Assembly (NCBI GenBank): GCA_021738105.1
Contig: JAIPCS010000158.1
Coordinates: 1 to 7,807 of the forward strand
From: Sulfuritalea sp.
Lineage (GTDB): Bacteria; Pseudomonadota; Gammaproteobacteria; Burkholderiales; Rhodocyclaceae
DNA: 7,807 nt
Reading direction: 5' to 3'
Shown here: positions 1-6,405 of the stretch, piece by piece
How positions within the stretch are numbered: position 1 is the stretch's first letter
Layout of the letters: every line of letters begins with the position of its first letter
The notes under the pieces: generated by a model
What the model saw: the letters and a program-made list of their open reading frames with translations, nothing else
What the model was told of the DNA's origin: nothing
The model's database searches: none
Position numbers and translations under genes: made by a program

Positions 1-24
1 GGCTCCCGATCTAAACGGCCCATG

Positions 25-113
25 GCCGCCCCCCCCCGGAACCGACAATGCTGCTAGGCTTGGCAGCAGTGATCCCATGGGGGCGGCAGCCAAGCTGCCA
101 TGCCACCGGCAGC
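25..113. other. Inverted-repeat-rich leader before the TerB-like gene
   Basis: This GC-rich leader can fold in several ways. GCCGCCCCC at 25-33 is the reverse complement of GGGGGCGGC at 79-87. Inside that loop TGCTGC (49-54) faces GCAGCA (63-68). Further on, GCTGCC (94-99) can pair with GGCAGC on either side, at 85-90 or at 108-113, so those two hairpins exclude each other. A run of nine C lies at 29-37. No T tract follows any stem, so a classic intrinsic terminator is not supported. A 5'-leader structure or chance GC-rich pairing are both possible. I see no convincing promoter in 1-127. Confidence 0.3.
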
Positions 114-127
114 GAACAGGACGGAAG

Positions 128-598
128 ATGATTAACGGCATCAAGAGTTTTTTTACCCAGTTTATCGAGTCGGACGCCAAGGCTTCCGGCATCGCTTCCG
201 AGCATGCGCTGCATGTTGCGACCGCAGCCTTGCTGATGGAGATGATGCGCATGGACTCGACAGTCACGACGGAGGAAATCGCCTCGGTCGCCCGCGCGCT
301 ACAGACTCAATTCGGTCTGGGCACGACACAGGTTGCGGAGCTCATGGCCCTGGCCAAGGAAGAAGCACAGCAGGCGACCGATTACTTCCAGTTCACCTCT
401 CTCATCAATCAATCCTTTACCGGCGAGCAGAAAGTCCGTGTCGTCGAATACATGTGGCAGGTGGCGTATGCCGACGGTCATCTGGACGCACACGAACAGC
501 ATTTCATGCGCAAGATCGCTGATCTGCTGTATGTGCCGCACTCGGAGTACATTGCTGCCAAACAACGGGCCAGGGATCACATCAAGCCAGACGAATAG
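128..598 (+). CDS. TerB-like (COG4103-type) helical protein
   Basis: A 156-aa soluble, all-helical, acidic protein without signal peptide or membrane segment. It resembles the TerB-like family (tellurite-resistance TerB / COG4103), whose members are small helical bundles that bind metal through acidic residues; their general cellular role is poorly defined. Visible family features are an N-terminal helix with HALHVATAALLMEMMRMD at 26-43, followed by an acidic TTEEI turn, and a second similar unit ending in ADGHLDAHE at 115-123, the signature acidic loop. The two units look like an internal duplication. I chose the ATG at 128 because AGGA (118-121) sits six bases upstream; an in-frame ATG at 77 would add 17 residues of unlikely Ala/Gly/Arg-rich sequence. 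The carbonic-anhydrase-like gene starts 24 nt after the stop, so the two are probably co-transcribed. Tellurite resistance itself should not be inferred, as no other ter gene is present. Confidence 0.8.
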   Translation: MINGIKSFFTQFIESDAKASGIASEHALHVATAALLMEMMRMDSTVTTEEIASVARALQTQFGLGTTQVAELMALAKEEAQQATDYFQFTSLINQSFTGEQKVRVVEYMWQVAYADGHLDAHEQHFMRKIADLLYVPHSEYIAAKQRARDHIKPDE

Positions 599-611
599 CA
601 TCGTGTTTTTC

Positions 612-618
612 GGGAGGG
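612..618 (+). promoter_or_regulatory. Strong ribosome binding site fixing a TTG start
   Basis: GGGAGGG lies four bases before TTG at 623. The upstream stop (596-598) is in the same frame and no ATG or GTG falls between, so TTG is the only start that keeps the whole domain. The first in-frame ATG is codon 52, which would remove the putative zinc ligand Cys51. Confidence 0.75.
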
Positions 619-622
619 TCGC

Positions 623-1684
623 TTGAACGTTCACCGCAAATCAATCAACGAGCGCATTGACTGGCTGTTCGAGCTGGCCGACCGACACTCGGAGACGTTC
701 TCCGGCGCCGAGGCCTGGCTGGCGCGCCGACGTTATCTGGTCGAACACCCGACCGCCATCGCCGTATTGAAGTGCATGGACGGTCGTGTCAATCTGCCGG
801 TCGCAACACAGACGCCGCCGGGCATCATCCAGCCCTTTCGCAACCTGGGCGGCATGTTCGATCTCGGCTGGCCGCACCTCGGTGAAGTGCTCGCGCATTA
901 CGTCCAACGCATGGTCGGCCAGGGTCGGCGCGTGCTGATACTCATTACCTATCACTACTCCAAAGGCGACCCCAGACGCGGCTGCGCCGGATTCGACTAC
1001 GACACGCTCGCGGCGACAAACCACACCCAGGCCATCAAGCGACAGATCGAACATATCTTCGGCAGCGGACATGGCACGGTCTATCCGCTGGTGTGTGGTT
1101 TCGAGACCGACGAAGACGCCCTGATTCTTCACGGTGACAACAGCACGAAGCTCGATCTTTCGACGCTGTCTCCCGGCGACGCGCCGTCGCTGGCGCCTCG
1201 GCTCGCGGCCTTGTTGCCGGATATGCCGGACCAGATTCGCGAAGATCTGCTGCCACTGCTGGAGGGCAATCTGGAACACATCACCCAGGTGCGGCAGACG
1301 TCTCGTGCACTCGACATCGAGCACCGCGAGTGGATGATTTGTCTCGGACGCGGCTTCGACTTCCTGCACACGCCCAATATCGCACTGATAGTCGGCCCCT
1401 ACAGTCCAAATCTGGCCGACCCGATCAGCAAGGCAGCCGGAATAATCAGCAACAACATGGCAGCCGGACGCATTCTGGGCGACGCTTTTCTTTTCCTCGC
1501 CTCGGTTCCCTACGACGAAATAGGTGTGGATCGCGCGCGTGCCGAACTCAAGTCGCGCTTCCTTTCCGATTTTGCCGCCGACGTGATCCGGCGCGATTTT
1601 CCGCCACTGGCAGAAAAAATGTTCATGCGCACGTCCGTACTGGACTGGCGCACACGATCGCTGGAAACGATAGAAGGAAACTGA
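623..1684 (+). CDS. CsoSCA-like (carboxysomal-type beta) carbonic anhydrase, stand-alone
   Basis: A 353-aa cytoplasmic protein that I read as a relative of the carboxysome shell carbonic anhydrase CsoSCA, a divergent beta-class enzyme interconverting CO2 and bicarbonate at a zinc ion. The active-site pattern is visible: Cys51-x-Asp53-x-Arg55 (CMDGR), the beta-class-like FRNLGG at 72-77, then His111 and Cys121 in YHYSKGDPRRGCAGFDYD. This gives Cys/His/Cys ligands plus the Asp-Arg pair, with the wide His-Cys spacing of CsoSCA rather than the H-x2-C of ordinary beta enzymes. The C-terminal half (about 165-353), with GFETDEDALILHGD and CLGRGFDFLHTPNIALIVGPY, fits the second, degenerate domain of CsoSCA. 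The protein is shorter than classical CsoSCA (about 500 aa) and lacks its helical N-terminal domain, which is involved in carboxysome assembly. No cso, cbb or shell gene is in the window. It follows the TerB-like gene by 24 nt. Family placement is fairly sure; activity is inferred from the residues. Confidence 0.75.
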   Translation: MNVHRKSINERIDWLFELADRHSETFSGAEAWLARRRYLVEHPTAIAVLKCMDGRVNLPVATQTPPGIIQPFRNLGGMFDLGWPHLGEVLAHYVQRMVGQGRRVLILITYHYSKGDPRRGCAGFDYDTLAATNHTQAIKRQIEHIFGSGHGTVYPLVCGFETDEDALILHGDNSTKLDLSTLSPGDAPSLAPRLAALLPDMPDQIREDLLPLLEGNLEHITQVRQTSRALDIEHREWMICLGRGFDFLHTPNIALIVGPYSPNLADPISKAAGIISNNMAAGRILGDAFLFLASVPYDEIGVDRARAELKSRFLSDFAADVIRRDFPPLAEKMFMRTSVLDWRTRSLETIEGN

Positions 1685-1753
1685 TCAGCTACAAAATCCC
1701 ATGCACCCCGTCGCCGGTCGCTTGCGTTCGCACAGGCCGTAGACGTCAGAAAA

Positions 1754-2716
1754 TCAAAGGCTCTTCACCAGCGTCAGTATCAAGGGGGTACTCACCGCGG
1801 AAATGGCCGCTGAAATGACCATGCTGGCCGCCACCGGCGCTTCCAGGGCACCGAATTGACGCGACATCAAATACACATTGGCGCCCACCGGCAGCGAGGC
1901 CAGCATCACCACGGCCGCAGTCTCGACCGGCGGCAAACCAAACAAATGCGCCAGTAGCCAGACGACAAGCGGCTGCAACAGGAGTTTGAGCGCACAAATG
2001 GCCGCACTTTGCTGCCAGTTCGCGCGAATGCCGTATTCACCCAGACTCATGCCCAGTGCGATCAACGCCATCGGTGCTGCCGCGTGCGCCACCATGGCCA
2101 GTGGCGCATCTATCATCGCGGGGATACCAAGACCGGCAGTGCCGTACAGCGTGCCGCCGACAATCGAGGCGACGATGGGATTGGTCGCGACACCCCAGAT
2201 CATCTTGCCGATTCCCCGCAGCGACAACTCGCCGTGACGGGCCCATTCGACCGACACGGTCACCACCGTCCACAAGATCATGGCATTGAACACCACCACC
2301 AATGCAACCGAGGGCATTGAGGCGTCGCCCAGGGCCAGTTTCGCCAAGGGAATGCCGAGCAGTACGATATTGGAGAACACGCCCCCCATGCCGAATATCG
2401 ATTGCGCCACACCATCGAGCCGAAACACCCGCCATCCCAGCAGCCGGCCGATGAAGAAAACGATCAGGCAACTGCCAAAATAGGCAGCCAGCACGCGCGA
2501 ATCGACCGGCGGCAGATTCGAGAGGTCGCTCATCATGCGAAACAGCATGACCGGCAGGGCAACCTGAAAGACGAAACGGTTGAGCGCATCGGCGACCGAT
2601 TTGGGCCAGTGCGCACCGCGGATCAGTACGTAGCCCAGTCCGACCAGCGCAAACAAGGGGGCGGCTAGACCGAATTGATGCAGGAAAAGCGGAAAGGCAG
2701 AACTCAAGCTGGCCAC
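1754..2716 (-). CDS. AEC (auxin efflux carrier) family permease
   Basis: A 320-aa integral inner-membrane protein of the AEC/BART-type carriers, which move organic anions such as malate or malonate, or other small organic solutes, in bacteria. I count ten hydrophobic segments, near residues 17-33, 46-62, 76-95, 107-129, 136-157, 170-193, 205-226, 237-260, 266-287 and 293-318. This is the 5+5 layout of the family. Family-typical broken-helix motifs are GVFSNIVLLGIPL at 112-124 and LASLPVGANVYLMS at 272-285. The start is GTG at 2716, with AGGAC (2723-2727 on this strand) six bases upstream. The gene lies 60 nt downstream of the cyclic-nucleotide-binding protein and could be its co-transcribed partner. 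Its 3' end converges on the carbonic anhydrase gene with 69 nt between stops and no clear terminator. The substrate cannot be read from the sequence; eukaryotic auxin transport is only the family name. Confidence 0.88.
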   Translation of the reverse strand: MASLSSAFPLFLHQFGLAAPLFALVGLGYVLIRGAHWPKSVADALNRFVFQVALPVMLFRMMSDLSNLPPVDSRVLAAYFGSCLIVFFIGRLLGWRVFRLDGVAQSIFGMGGVFSNIVLLGIPLAKLALGDASMPSVALVVVFNAMILWTVVTVSVEWARHGELSLRGIGKMIWGVATNPIVASIVGGTLYGTAGLGIPAMIDAPLAMVAHAAAPMALIALGMSLGEYGIRANWQQSAAICALKLLLQPLVVWLLAHLFGLPPVETAAVVMLASLPVGANVYLMSRQFGALEAPVAASMVISAAISAVSTPLILTLVKSL

Positions 2717-2776
2717 ACCGCCGTCCTGTCATCGCCGACTTTTTTGAACATCAAGGAACGCGCGGACCGAGTGCTT

Positions 2777-3250
2777 TTAGAGTCGCCACGCCAGCAGCTC
2801 ATCCGCTTCGCGCAGGCGAGCGGAAAGCAGCTTGGCAATGTTGCGATAGACCTTCACGCCGATCTCGGCCCGTGAGTTGATGACTTTGTCGTCGATGCGG
2901 ACAAGCACGCATTCGGAATCCGCTATCACACTGGCGCTGCGTGCCTCGTTGTCCGCCAGTGCCATCTCGCCAAAACTGTCGGCGGCGACCAGCCGGGCAA
3001 GTACCAATGGACCCTCTCGACTATCCTTGAATACGCGCGCTTCACCACTGAGGATGATGTACATCTGAGAACCGATATTGCCCTCTTTGACAATATGACT
3101 GCCCGGCGGAAAGCTGCATTTCTCCGAATGGCCGAGCACGTCGCTGATTTCGCCGGGAGTGAGTCCCTGAAATGCCTTGACGTGCTCCGACAGCTTTACC
3201 AGCATGCGCTGCAGATCTGCCGTAGTAAATTGCTCTTTTATCCAACTCAT
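2777..3250 (-). CDS. Single-domain cyclic-nucleotide-binding protein
   Basis: A 157-aa cytoplasmic protein that is almost entirely one cyclic-nucleotide-binding (CAP_ED/CRP-like) fold. The beta-roll is marked by FPPGSHIVKEGNIGSQMYII (47-66) and LSGEARVF. The phosphate-binding cassette is FGEMAL at 93-98 followed by R104-S-A106, so the Glu95 and Arg104 that contact the ligand ribose and phosphate in CRP-type proteins are present. A helix (about 127-157) closes the domain. There is no helix-turn-helix, kinase, cyclase or channel segment, so this is not a CRP/FNR regulator; it may act by binding a partner protein. It sits between glgP (upstream, 155-nt gap) and the AEC permease (downstream, 60 nt). 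A promoter directly before ATG 3250 suggests transcription independent of glgP. No convincing Shine-Dalgarno sequence precedes the ATG. cAMP, cGMP or another ligand cannot be distinguished here. Confidence 0.88.
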   Translation of the reverse strand: MSWIKEQFTTADLQRMLVKLSEHVKAFQGLTPGEISDVLGHSEKCSFPPGSHIVKEGNIGSQMYIILSGEARVFKDSREGPLVLARLVAADSFGEMALADNEARSASVIADSECVLVRIDDKVINSRAEIGVKVYRNIAKLLSARLREADELLAWRL

Positions 3251-3256
3251 GGGCGA

Positions 3257-3285
3257 ATCATACCCAGCAGAGCCGTGCCGGACAA
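3257..3285 (-). promoter_or_regulatory. Sigma70-type promoter giving a leaderless mRNA
   Basis: On the minus strand TTGTCC (3285-3280) is followed after exactly 17 bases by TATGAT (3262-3257). This matches the -35 at 4/6, the -10 at 5/6, and has the ideal spacer. The -10 ends only six bases before ATG 3250, so transcription starting seven bases downstream would begin on the A of the start codon. No Shine-Dalgarno sequence is visible there, which agrees with leaderless translation. Confidence 0.6.
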
Positions 3286-3405
3286 ATCTCTTTTAACATC
3301 GTGGCGGAATCCCTGTCTGAACATCCGACCCCTGATCTCACTGCCCACCTTGATCTCCAAAGTGACCCGTATCGAGACACAACTCATTTATTGACTTTAC
3401 CCGCC

Positions 3406-5886
3406 TCAAACCTGACGCGGCATCGGCAGCACGTTCCAGATGTCTTTGGCGTACTGGGCAATGGTGCGATCCGAAGAAAACTGGCCCATGCCGGCGACAT
3501 TGAGTATCGCCTTCCGGGTCCAGGCCGCCGGATCGCGGTAGAGCTGCCCGATCTGTTCCTGGCAGGCAACGTAGGACGCGAAGTCGGCAAGCAGCAGGTA
3601 GCGGTCACCGTGATAGGTCAATGTTTCGAACACCGGCTTGTAGCGATCGCGATCTTCGGGTGAAAAATAGCCGTCGCGCAGCATGTCCAGGGTCTGTTTG
3701 AGTTCGGCATTGTTGTCGTAATGAACCCACGGGTTGTATCCGGTGGCGTAGGCCTGAGCCACTTCATCGGCGGTCAGGCCGAAGATAAAGAAATTCTCCG
3801 CCCCGACCTCGTCACGTATCTCGACATTGGCGCCATCCAGGGTGCCGATGGTCAGCGCGCCATTCAAAGCCAGTTTCATGTTGCTGGTACCCGAAGCTTC
3901 GGTACCGGCAGTGGATATCTGCTCCGACAAATCCGCGGCCGGTATGATGATTTCGGCGTTGGAAACGTCGTAATTGGGAATGAAGACAAGCTTGAGCCGA
4001 TCGCGCACCAACGCGTCATTGTTGACGATGTCGGCGACATCGTTGATCAGACGGATAATCAGCTTGGCCATGCGATACCCGGGTGCCGCCTTGCCGCCGA
4101 ATATGACTGTCCGCGACGGCACATCGCCACCCGCACGTATCCGGTTGTACAGAGTGATGACGTGAAGCACATTGAGTAATTGCCGCTTGTATTCGTGGAT
4201 GCGCTTGATCTGCACGTCGAACATTGAATCGGGGTCGACGCGAATCGCCAGTCGCTGTTCGATCATCTGCGCCAGGCGGAGCTTGTTGTCACGCTTGACG
4301 CGAGCGAAATTTTTACAAAAGCCCGCGTCATCAGCCAAGGGAGCGAGTTGCCGCAACTGATCAAGGTCCTTGAGCCAGCCGAGGCCAAGCTGGCTCGTAA
4401 TCAAACTCGACAGCCCCGGATTGGCCTGATTCAACCAGCGTCGCGGGGTTACCCCGTTGGTCATGTTGACGATCTTTTCCGGCCACATGCGGTGAAAGTC
4501 GGCAAAGATGGTTTCCTTCATCAAGCGCGTGTGAATGGCGGCCACGCCATTCACACGATGGCTGCCAACCACCGCCAGGTGCGACATCCGAATACGCCGG
4601 CCTTCAGCCTCGTCGATCAGCGACATGCGTTGCCACAGCTCCGGAGCGTCCGGGTAATGGTGCATCACATCCTTCAGGAAGCGGTGATTGATCTCATAGA
4701 TGATCTGAAGGTGGCGCGGCAGCACCCGCTCGAACAACGACACCGGCCAGGTCTCAAGCGCTTCCGGCATCAGCGTGTGGTTGGTGTACGAGAAGGTGTG
4801 CGTAACAATTTTCCAGGCGCGGTCCCACTCGAAATGATCCTGGTCGATCAGAATTCGCATGAGTTCGGCGACGGCAATCGACGGATGGGTGTCGTTGAGC
4901 TGAATCGCGACTTTGTCCGTCAGATTGTCCAGCGGCGTGCCCGACTTGGCAAAGCGGTAGAGCATGTCCTGCAATGACGCTGAAACAAAAAAATACTGCT
5001 GCTTGAGACGCAATTCGCGACCCATCTCGGTGGTGTCGTCCGGGTAGAGCACTTTGGACAAATTCTCGGATTCGTTCTTGTCCTCCACGGCACGAATGTA
5101 GTTGCCCTCATTGAAATACTTGAGGTCGAAATCGCGACTGGCCTTGGCCGCCCACAGGCGCATATTGTTCACCGTGCCGGTGTCGTAACCGGGGATCGGG
5201 TAGTCATAGGCCATGGCCATCACGTCTTCGGTATCGGCCCACTGGTGCCTCGTTTGGCCTCTCTCATCGGTAAAATCCACCACGCGGCCATTGAACTTCA
5301 CCTGGTAGAGAACCTCGGGACGCGGAAACTCCCAGGGATTGCCGTAGCGCAGCCAATTGTCCGGATGCTCGACCTGCTGCCCGTTCTCGATACCCTGGTT
5401 AAACATCCCGTATTCGTAGCGGATACCGTAGCCGTATCCGGCGACACCCATGGTTGCCATCGAATCCAGAAAACATGCGGCAAGACGACCCAGACCGCCA
5501 TTGCCCAGCGCCGCGTCGGGCTCCACTTCACTGAGATGCTGCGGCTTCAAGCCCATTTCCGCCAGGGCTGTCAGCGCATCGCGAAATTCCTTCTCGGCGC
5601 AAATGTTGAGCATGCAATTGGTCAGGGTACGGCCCATGAGAAATTCCATGGAGAGGTAATAGACCCGCTTGCGATCCTCTTCATAGTAGCTGCGCATGGT
5701 CTCCATCCAGCGCTCGACCATGCGCTCGCGAGCCACCGCGGCGGCGGCATAGAACCAGTCGCGATCGGTCGCCGTGATCGGGTCCTTGCCGACGGTGTAC
5801 ACGAGACGGTTGTACATGGACTTCCGGATCGATTCGCTGTCGATCGAAGGATGGTCAAGTTCGGGCAAGGCGACAGGCTTTTTCAT
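3406..5886 (-). CDS. glgP: Glycogen/starch/maltodextrin phosphorylase
   Basis: An 826-aa cytoplasmic GT35 phosphorylase, which uses phosphate to release glucose-1-phosphate from the non-reducing ends of glycogen or maltodextrin. Length matches bacterial GlgP/MalP (about 800-820 aa). Family blocks appear in order: YYLSMEFLMGRTL from 76, LGNGGLGRLAACFLDSMAT at 127-145, YGYGIRYEYGMFNQ at 151-164, HRVNGVAAIHT near 450, QIKRIHEYKRQLLN, IFGGKAAPGY, and finally EASGTSNMKLALNGALTIGT. In the last block Lys671 (codon 3874-3876) is the residue expected to hold pyridoxal phosphate. ATG 5886 has a GAGAG-type ribosome binding site a few bases upstream, and the N-terminus lacks a eukaryote-like phosphorylation extension. 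No glgA, glgB, glgC or malQ lies in the window, so this copy is not in a glycogen operon here. Glycogen versus maltodextrin preference cannot be decided. The gene diverges from the bL12-like pair. Confidence 0.97.
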   Translation of the reverse strand: MKKPVALPELDHPSIDSESIRKSMYNRLVYTVGKDPITATDRDWFYAAAAVARERMVERWMETMRSYYEEDRKRVYYLSMEFLMGRTLTNCMLNICAEKEFRDALTALAEMGLKPQHLSEVEPDAALGNGGLGRLAACFLDSMATMGVAGYGYGIRYEYGMFNQGIENGQQVEHPDNWLRYGNPWEFPRPEVLYQVKFNGRVVDFTDERGQTRHQWADTEDVMAMAYDYPIPGYDTGTVNNMRLWAAKASRDFDLKYFNEGNYIRAVEDKNESENLSKVLYPDDTTEMGRELRLKQQYFFVSASLQDMLYRFAKSGTPLDNLTDKVAIQLNDTHPSIAVAELMRILIDQDHFEWDRAWKIVTHTFSYTNHTLMPEALETWPVSLFERVLPRHLQIIYEINHRFLKDVMHHYPDAPELWQRMSLIDEAEGRRIRMSHLAVVGSHRVNGVAAIHTRLMKETIFADFHRMWPEKIVNMTNGVTPRRWLNQANPGLSSLITSQLGLGWLKDLDQLRQLAPLADDAGFCKNFARVKRDNKLRLAQMIEQRLAIRVDPDSMFDVQIKRIHEYKRQLLNVLHVITLYNRIRAGGDVPSRTVIFGGKAAPGYRMAKLIIRLINDVADIVNNDALVRDRLKLVFIPNYDVSNAEIIIPAADLSEQISTAGTEASGTSNMKLALNGALTIGTLDGANVEIRDEVGAENFFIFGLTADEVAQAYATGYNPWVHYDNNAELKQTLDMLRDGYFSPEDRDRYKPVFETLTYHGDRYLLLADFASYVACQEQIGQLYRDPAAWTRKAILNVAGMGQFSSDRTIAQYAKDIWNVLPMPRQV
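3886..3906. repeat. Near-palindrome in the PLP-site codons of glgP
   Basis: GGTAC at 3886-3890 and GGTACC at 3901-3906 flank the CGAAGCTTCG core, giving a 21-bp near-palindrome with one bulged C. It encodes the conserved GTEASGT segment just before the PLP lysine, so it is probably a by-product of protein constraint and codon choice. Confidence 0.5.
4528..4557. repeat. Perfect 13-bp inverted repeat (hairpin) inside glgP
   Basis: CGTGTGAATGGCG (4528-4540) and CGCCATTCACACG (4545-4557) are exact reverse complements separated by the four bases GCCA, a 30-base perfect stem-loop in the middle of glgP. It encodes the conserved RVNGVAAIHT segment, in which Val-Asn-Gly and Ala-Ile-His codons are complementary by nature. 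Part of the symmetry therefore comes from the protein, but perfect pairing also at wobble bases was not required. Confidence 0.85.
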
Positions 5887-5915
5887 TGGACGCTCTCTCA
5901 GCGGTGACGAATATC

Positions 5916-5921
5916 ATCATA
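5916..5921 (-). promoter_or_regulatory. Possible -10 element of the glgP promoter
   Basis: TATGAT on the minus strand would start transcription near 5909 and leave a leader of about 22 nt before ATG 5886. No good -35 stands at the expected distance (the best is TTCTTA with an 18-base spacer), so this is weak. A TTGACA on the same strand (6013-6008) lacks a matching -10. Confidence 0.3.
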
Positions 5922-5949
5922 CTCGCCGAGCGCGGCGGATAAGAAAGGA

Positions 5950-5978
5950 TTGAATCTGGCATTCGAGACGTGTATGTT
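5950..5978 (+). promoter_or_regulatory. Weak candidate promoter for the small membrane/bL12-like pair
   Basis: TTGAAT (5950-5955), a 17-base spacer and TATGTT (5973-5978) match the sigma70 consensus at 4/6 each. Transcription would start near 5985, about 59 bases before ATG 6044. It is the best + strand match I found in the 157-bp divergent gap, but scores of this quality also arise by chance. Confidence 0.3.
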
Positions 5979-6043
5979 TTCGCAAGTCATTCGCTCCAAG
6001 GGAAAATTGTCAATTGAACGATATTTCTTTTTGGTTTGAATCA

Positions 6044-6175
6044 ATGGGCATTCCGCCGTTGCTTGGCGGTCTGATCGCCGGGGCCGTTCTGGTCTGGGTA
6101 GTGATGCGCTGGGCTCGGACGATACATCGGCATCCGTCCTTGGCGCCGGATCGGGCGCAAACGTCGGCAACTTGA
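6044..6175 (+). CDS. Small single-helix membrane peptide (candidate)
   Basis: A 43-codon frame, ATG 6044 to TGA 6173-6175. Residues 5-21 form one strongly hydrophobic helix (PLLGGLIAGAVLVWVVM), followed by a positively charged stretch (RWARTIHRH) and a polar tail. This fits a single-pass membrane peptide with its C-terminus in the cytoplasm. No clear Shine-Dalgarno sequence precedes the ATG. Its stop overlaps the TTG start of the bL12-like gene (TTGA at 6172-6175), an arrangement used for translational coupling. Alternatively both frames are halves of one membrane-anchored bL12-like protein, split by a -1 frame difference from a real mutation, a sequencing error or frameshifting. I know no function for it. 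Confidence 0.5.
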   Translation: MGIPPLLGGLIAGAVLVWVVMRWARTIHRHPSLAPDRAQTSAT

Positions 6176-6405
6176 AAAGCAGAATTCCAAAACGCGGACC
6201 GCGAAAATCTAATGTCGACAACGGCGAAACGCTAGACAAGGATGCCCATGACCTGACCGATCTGGACCTGGCGGTAATCCTCCGGCACATGCAGAAAGGG
6301 GAAAAGATCACAGCGATCAAGCTGGTGAGGGAATGCACCGGGATGGGCCTGGCCGAGGCCAAACGATTTGTCGAGGAACTCGATGAGCGCGGGACCGGCG
6401 ACTGA
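6172..6405 (+). CDS. bL12 C-terminal-domain-like small protein
   Basis: A 77-aa protein whose second half carries the factor-binding core of ribosomal protein bL12 (L7/L12): KITAIKLVRECTGMGLAEAK at 45-64, then RFVEEL. Aligned with E. coli L7/L12, the residues that contact translation factors are all kept: K45, I49, K50, R53 and K64 against K65, I69, K70, R73 and K84. It lacks the bL12 N-terminal dimerisation domain and hinge, and it is not next to rplJ or rpoB, so it is not the ribosomal stalk protein. Stand-alone or membrane-anchored bL12-CTD proteins occur in many bacteria without known function. The basic, polar N-terminus (1-30) is probably disordered. The only complete start is TTG 6172, with no good ribosome binding site, overlapping the TGA of the preceding membrane-peptide frame. 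Coupling or a broken fusion with that frame are both plausible. The domain call is firm; the start is uncertain. Confidence 0.75.
   Translation: MKSRIPKRGPRKSNVDNGETLDKDAHDLTDLDLAVILRHMQKGEKITAIKLVRECTGMGLAEAKRFVEELDERGTGD

Noticed and set aside
128..598. Tellurite-resistance operon
   Set aside because: Only a TerB-like protein is present; terC, terD, terE, terZ and terA are absent, so the resistance label is not supported.
641..1369. 242-codon minus-strand frame opposite the carbonic-anhydrase-like gene
   Set aside because: His/Arg/Gln/Val-rich antisense sequence without family features; the + strand frame has a recognisable active site.
1685..1753. Possible bidirectional terminator between the convergent carbonic anhydrase and permease genes
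   Set aside because: No stable stem followed by a T tract could be found in the 69 bases.
2037..2732. 231-codon minus-strand frame overlapping the AEC permease
   Set aside because: Arg/Cys/Gly-rich shadow in another frame of a clear ten-helix membrane protein.
2777..3250. CRP/FNR-type transcription regulator
   Set aside because: The protein ends right after the cyclic-nucleotide domain and has no helix-turn-helix.
5245..5907. Long + strand open frame (220 codons) opposite the 5' part of glgP, and another at 4348-4977
   Set aside because: They are antisense to a certain glgP gene in GC-rich DNA, show no recognisable domain and have no ribosome binding site; shadow frames.
6010..6017. TCAATTGA palindrome in the glgP/bL12-like divergent gap, considered as a regulator site
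   Set aside because: Only eight bases of symmetry, not matching CRP, FNR or IHF consensus; likely chance in an AT-rich intergenic stretch.
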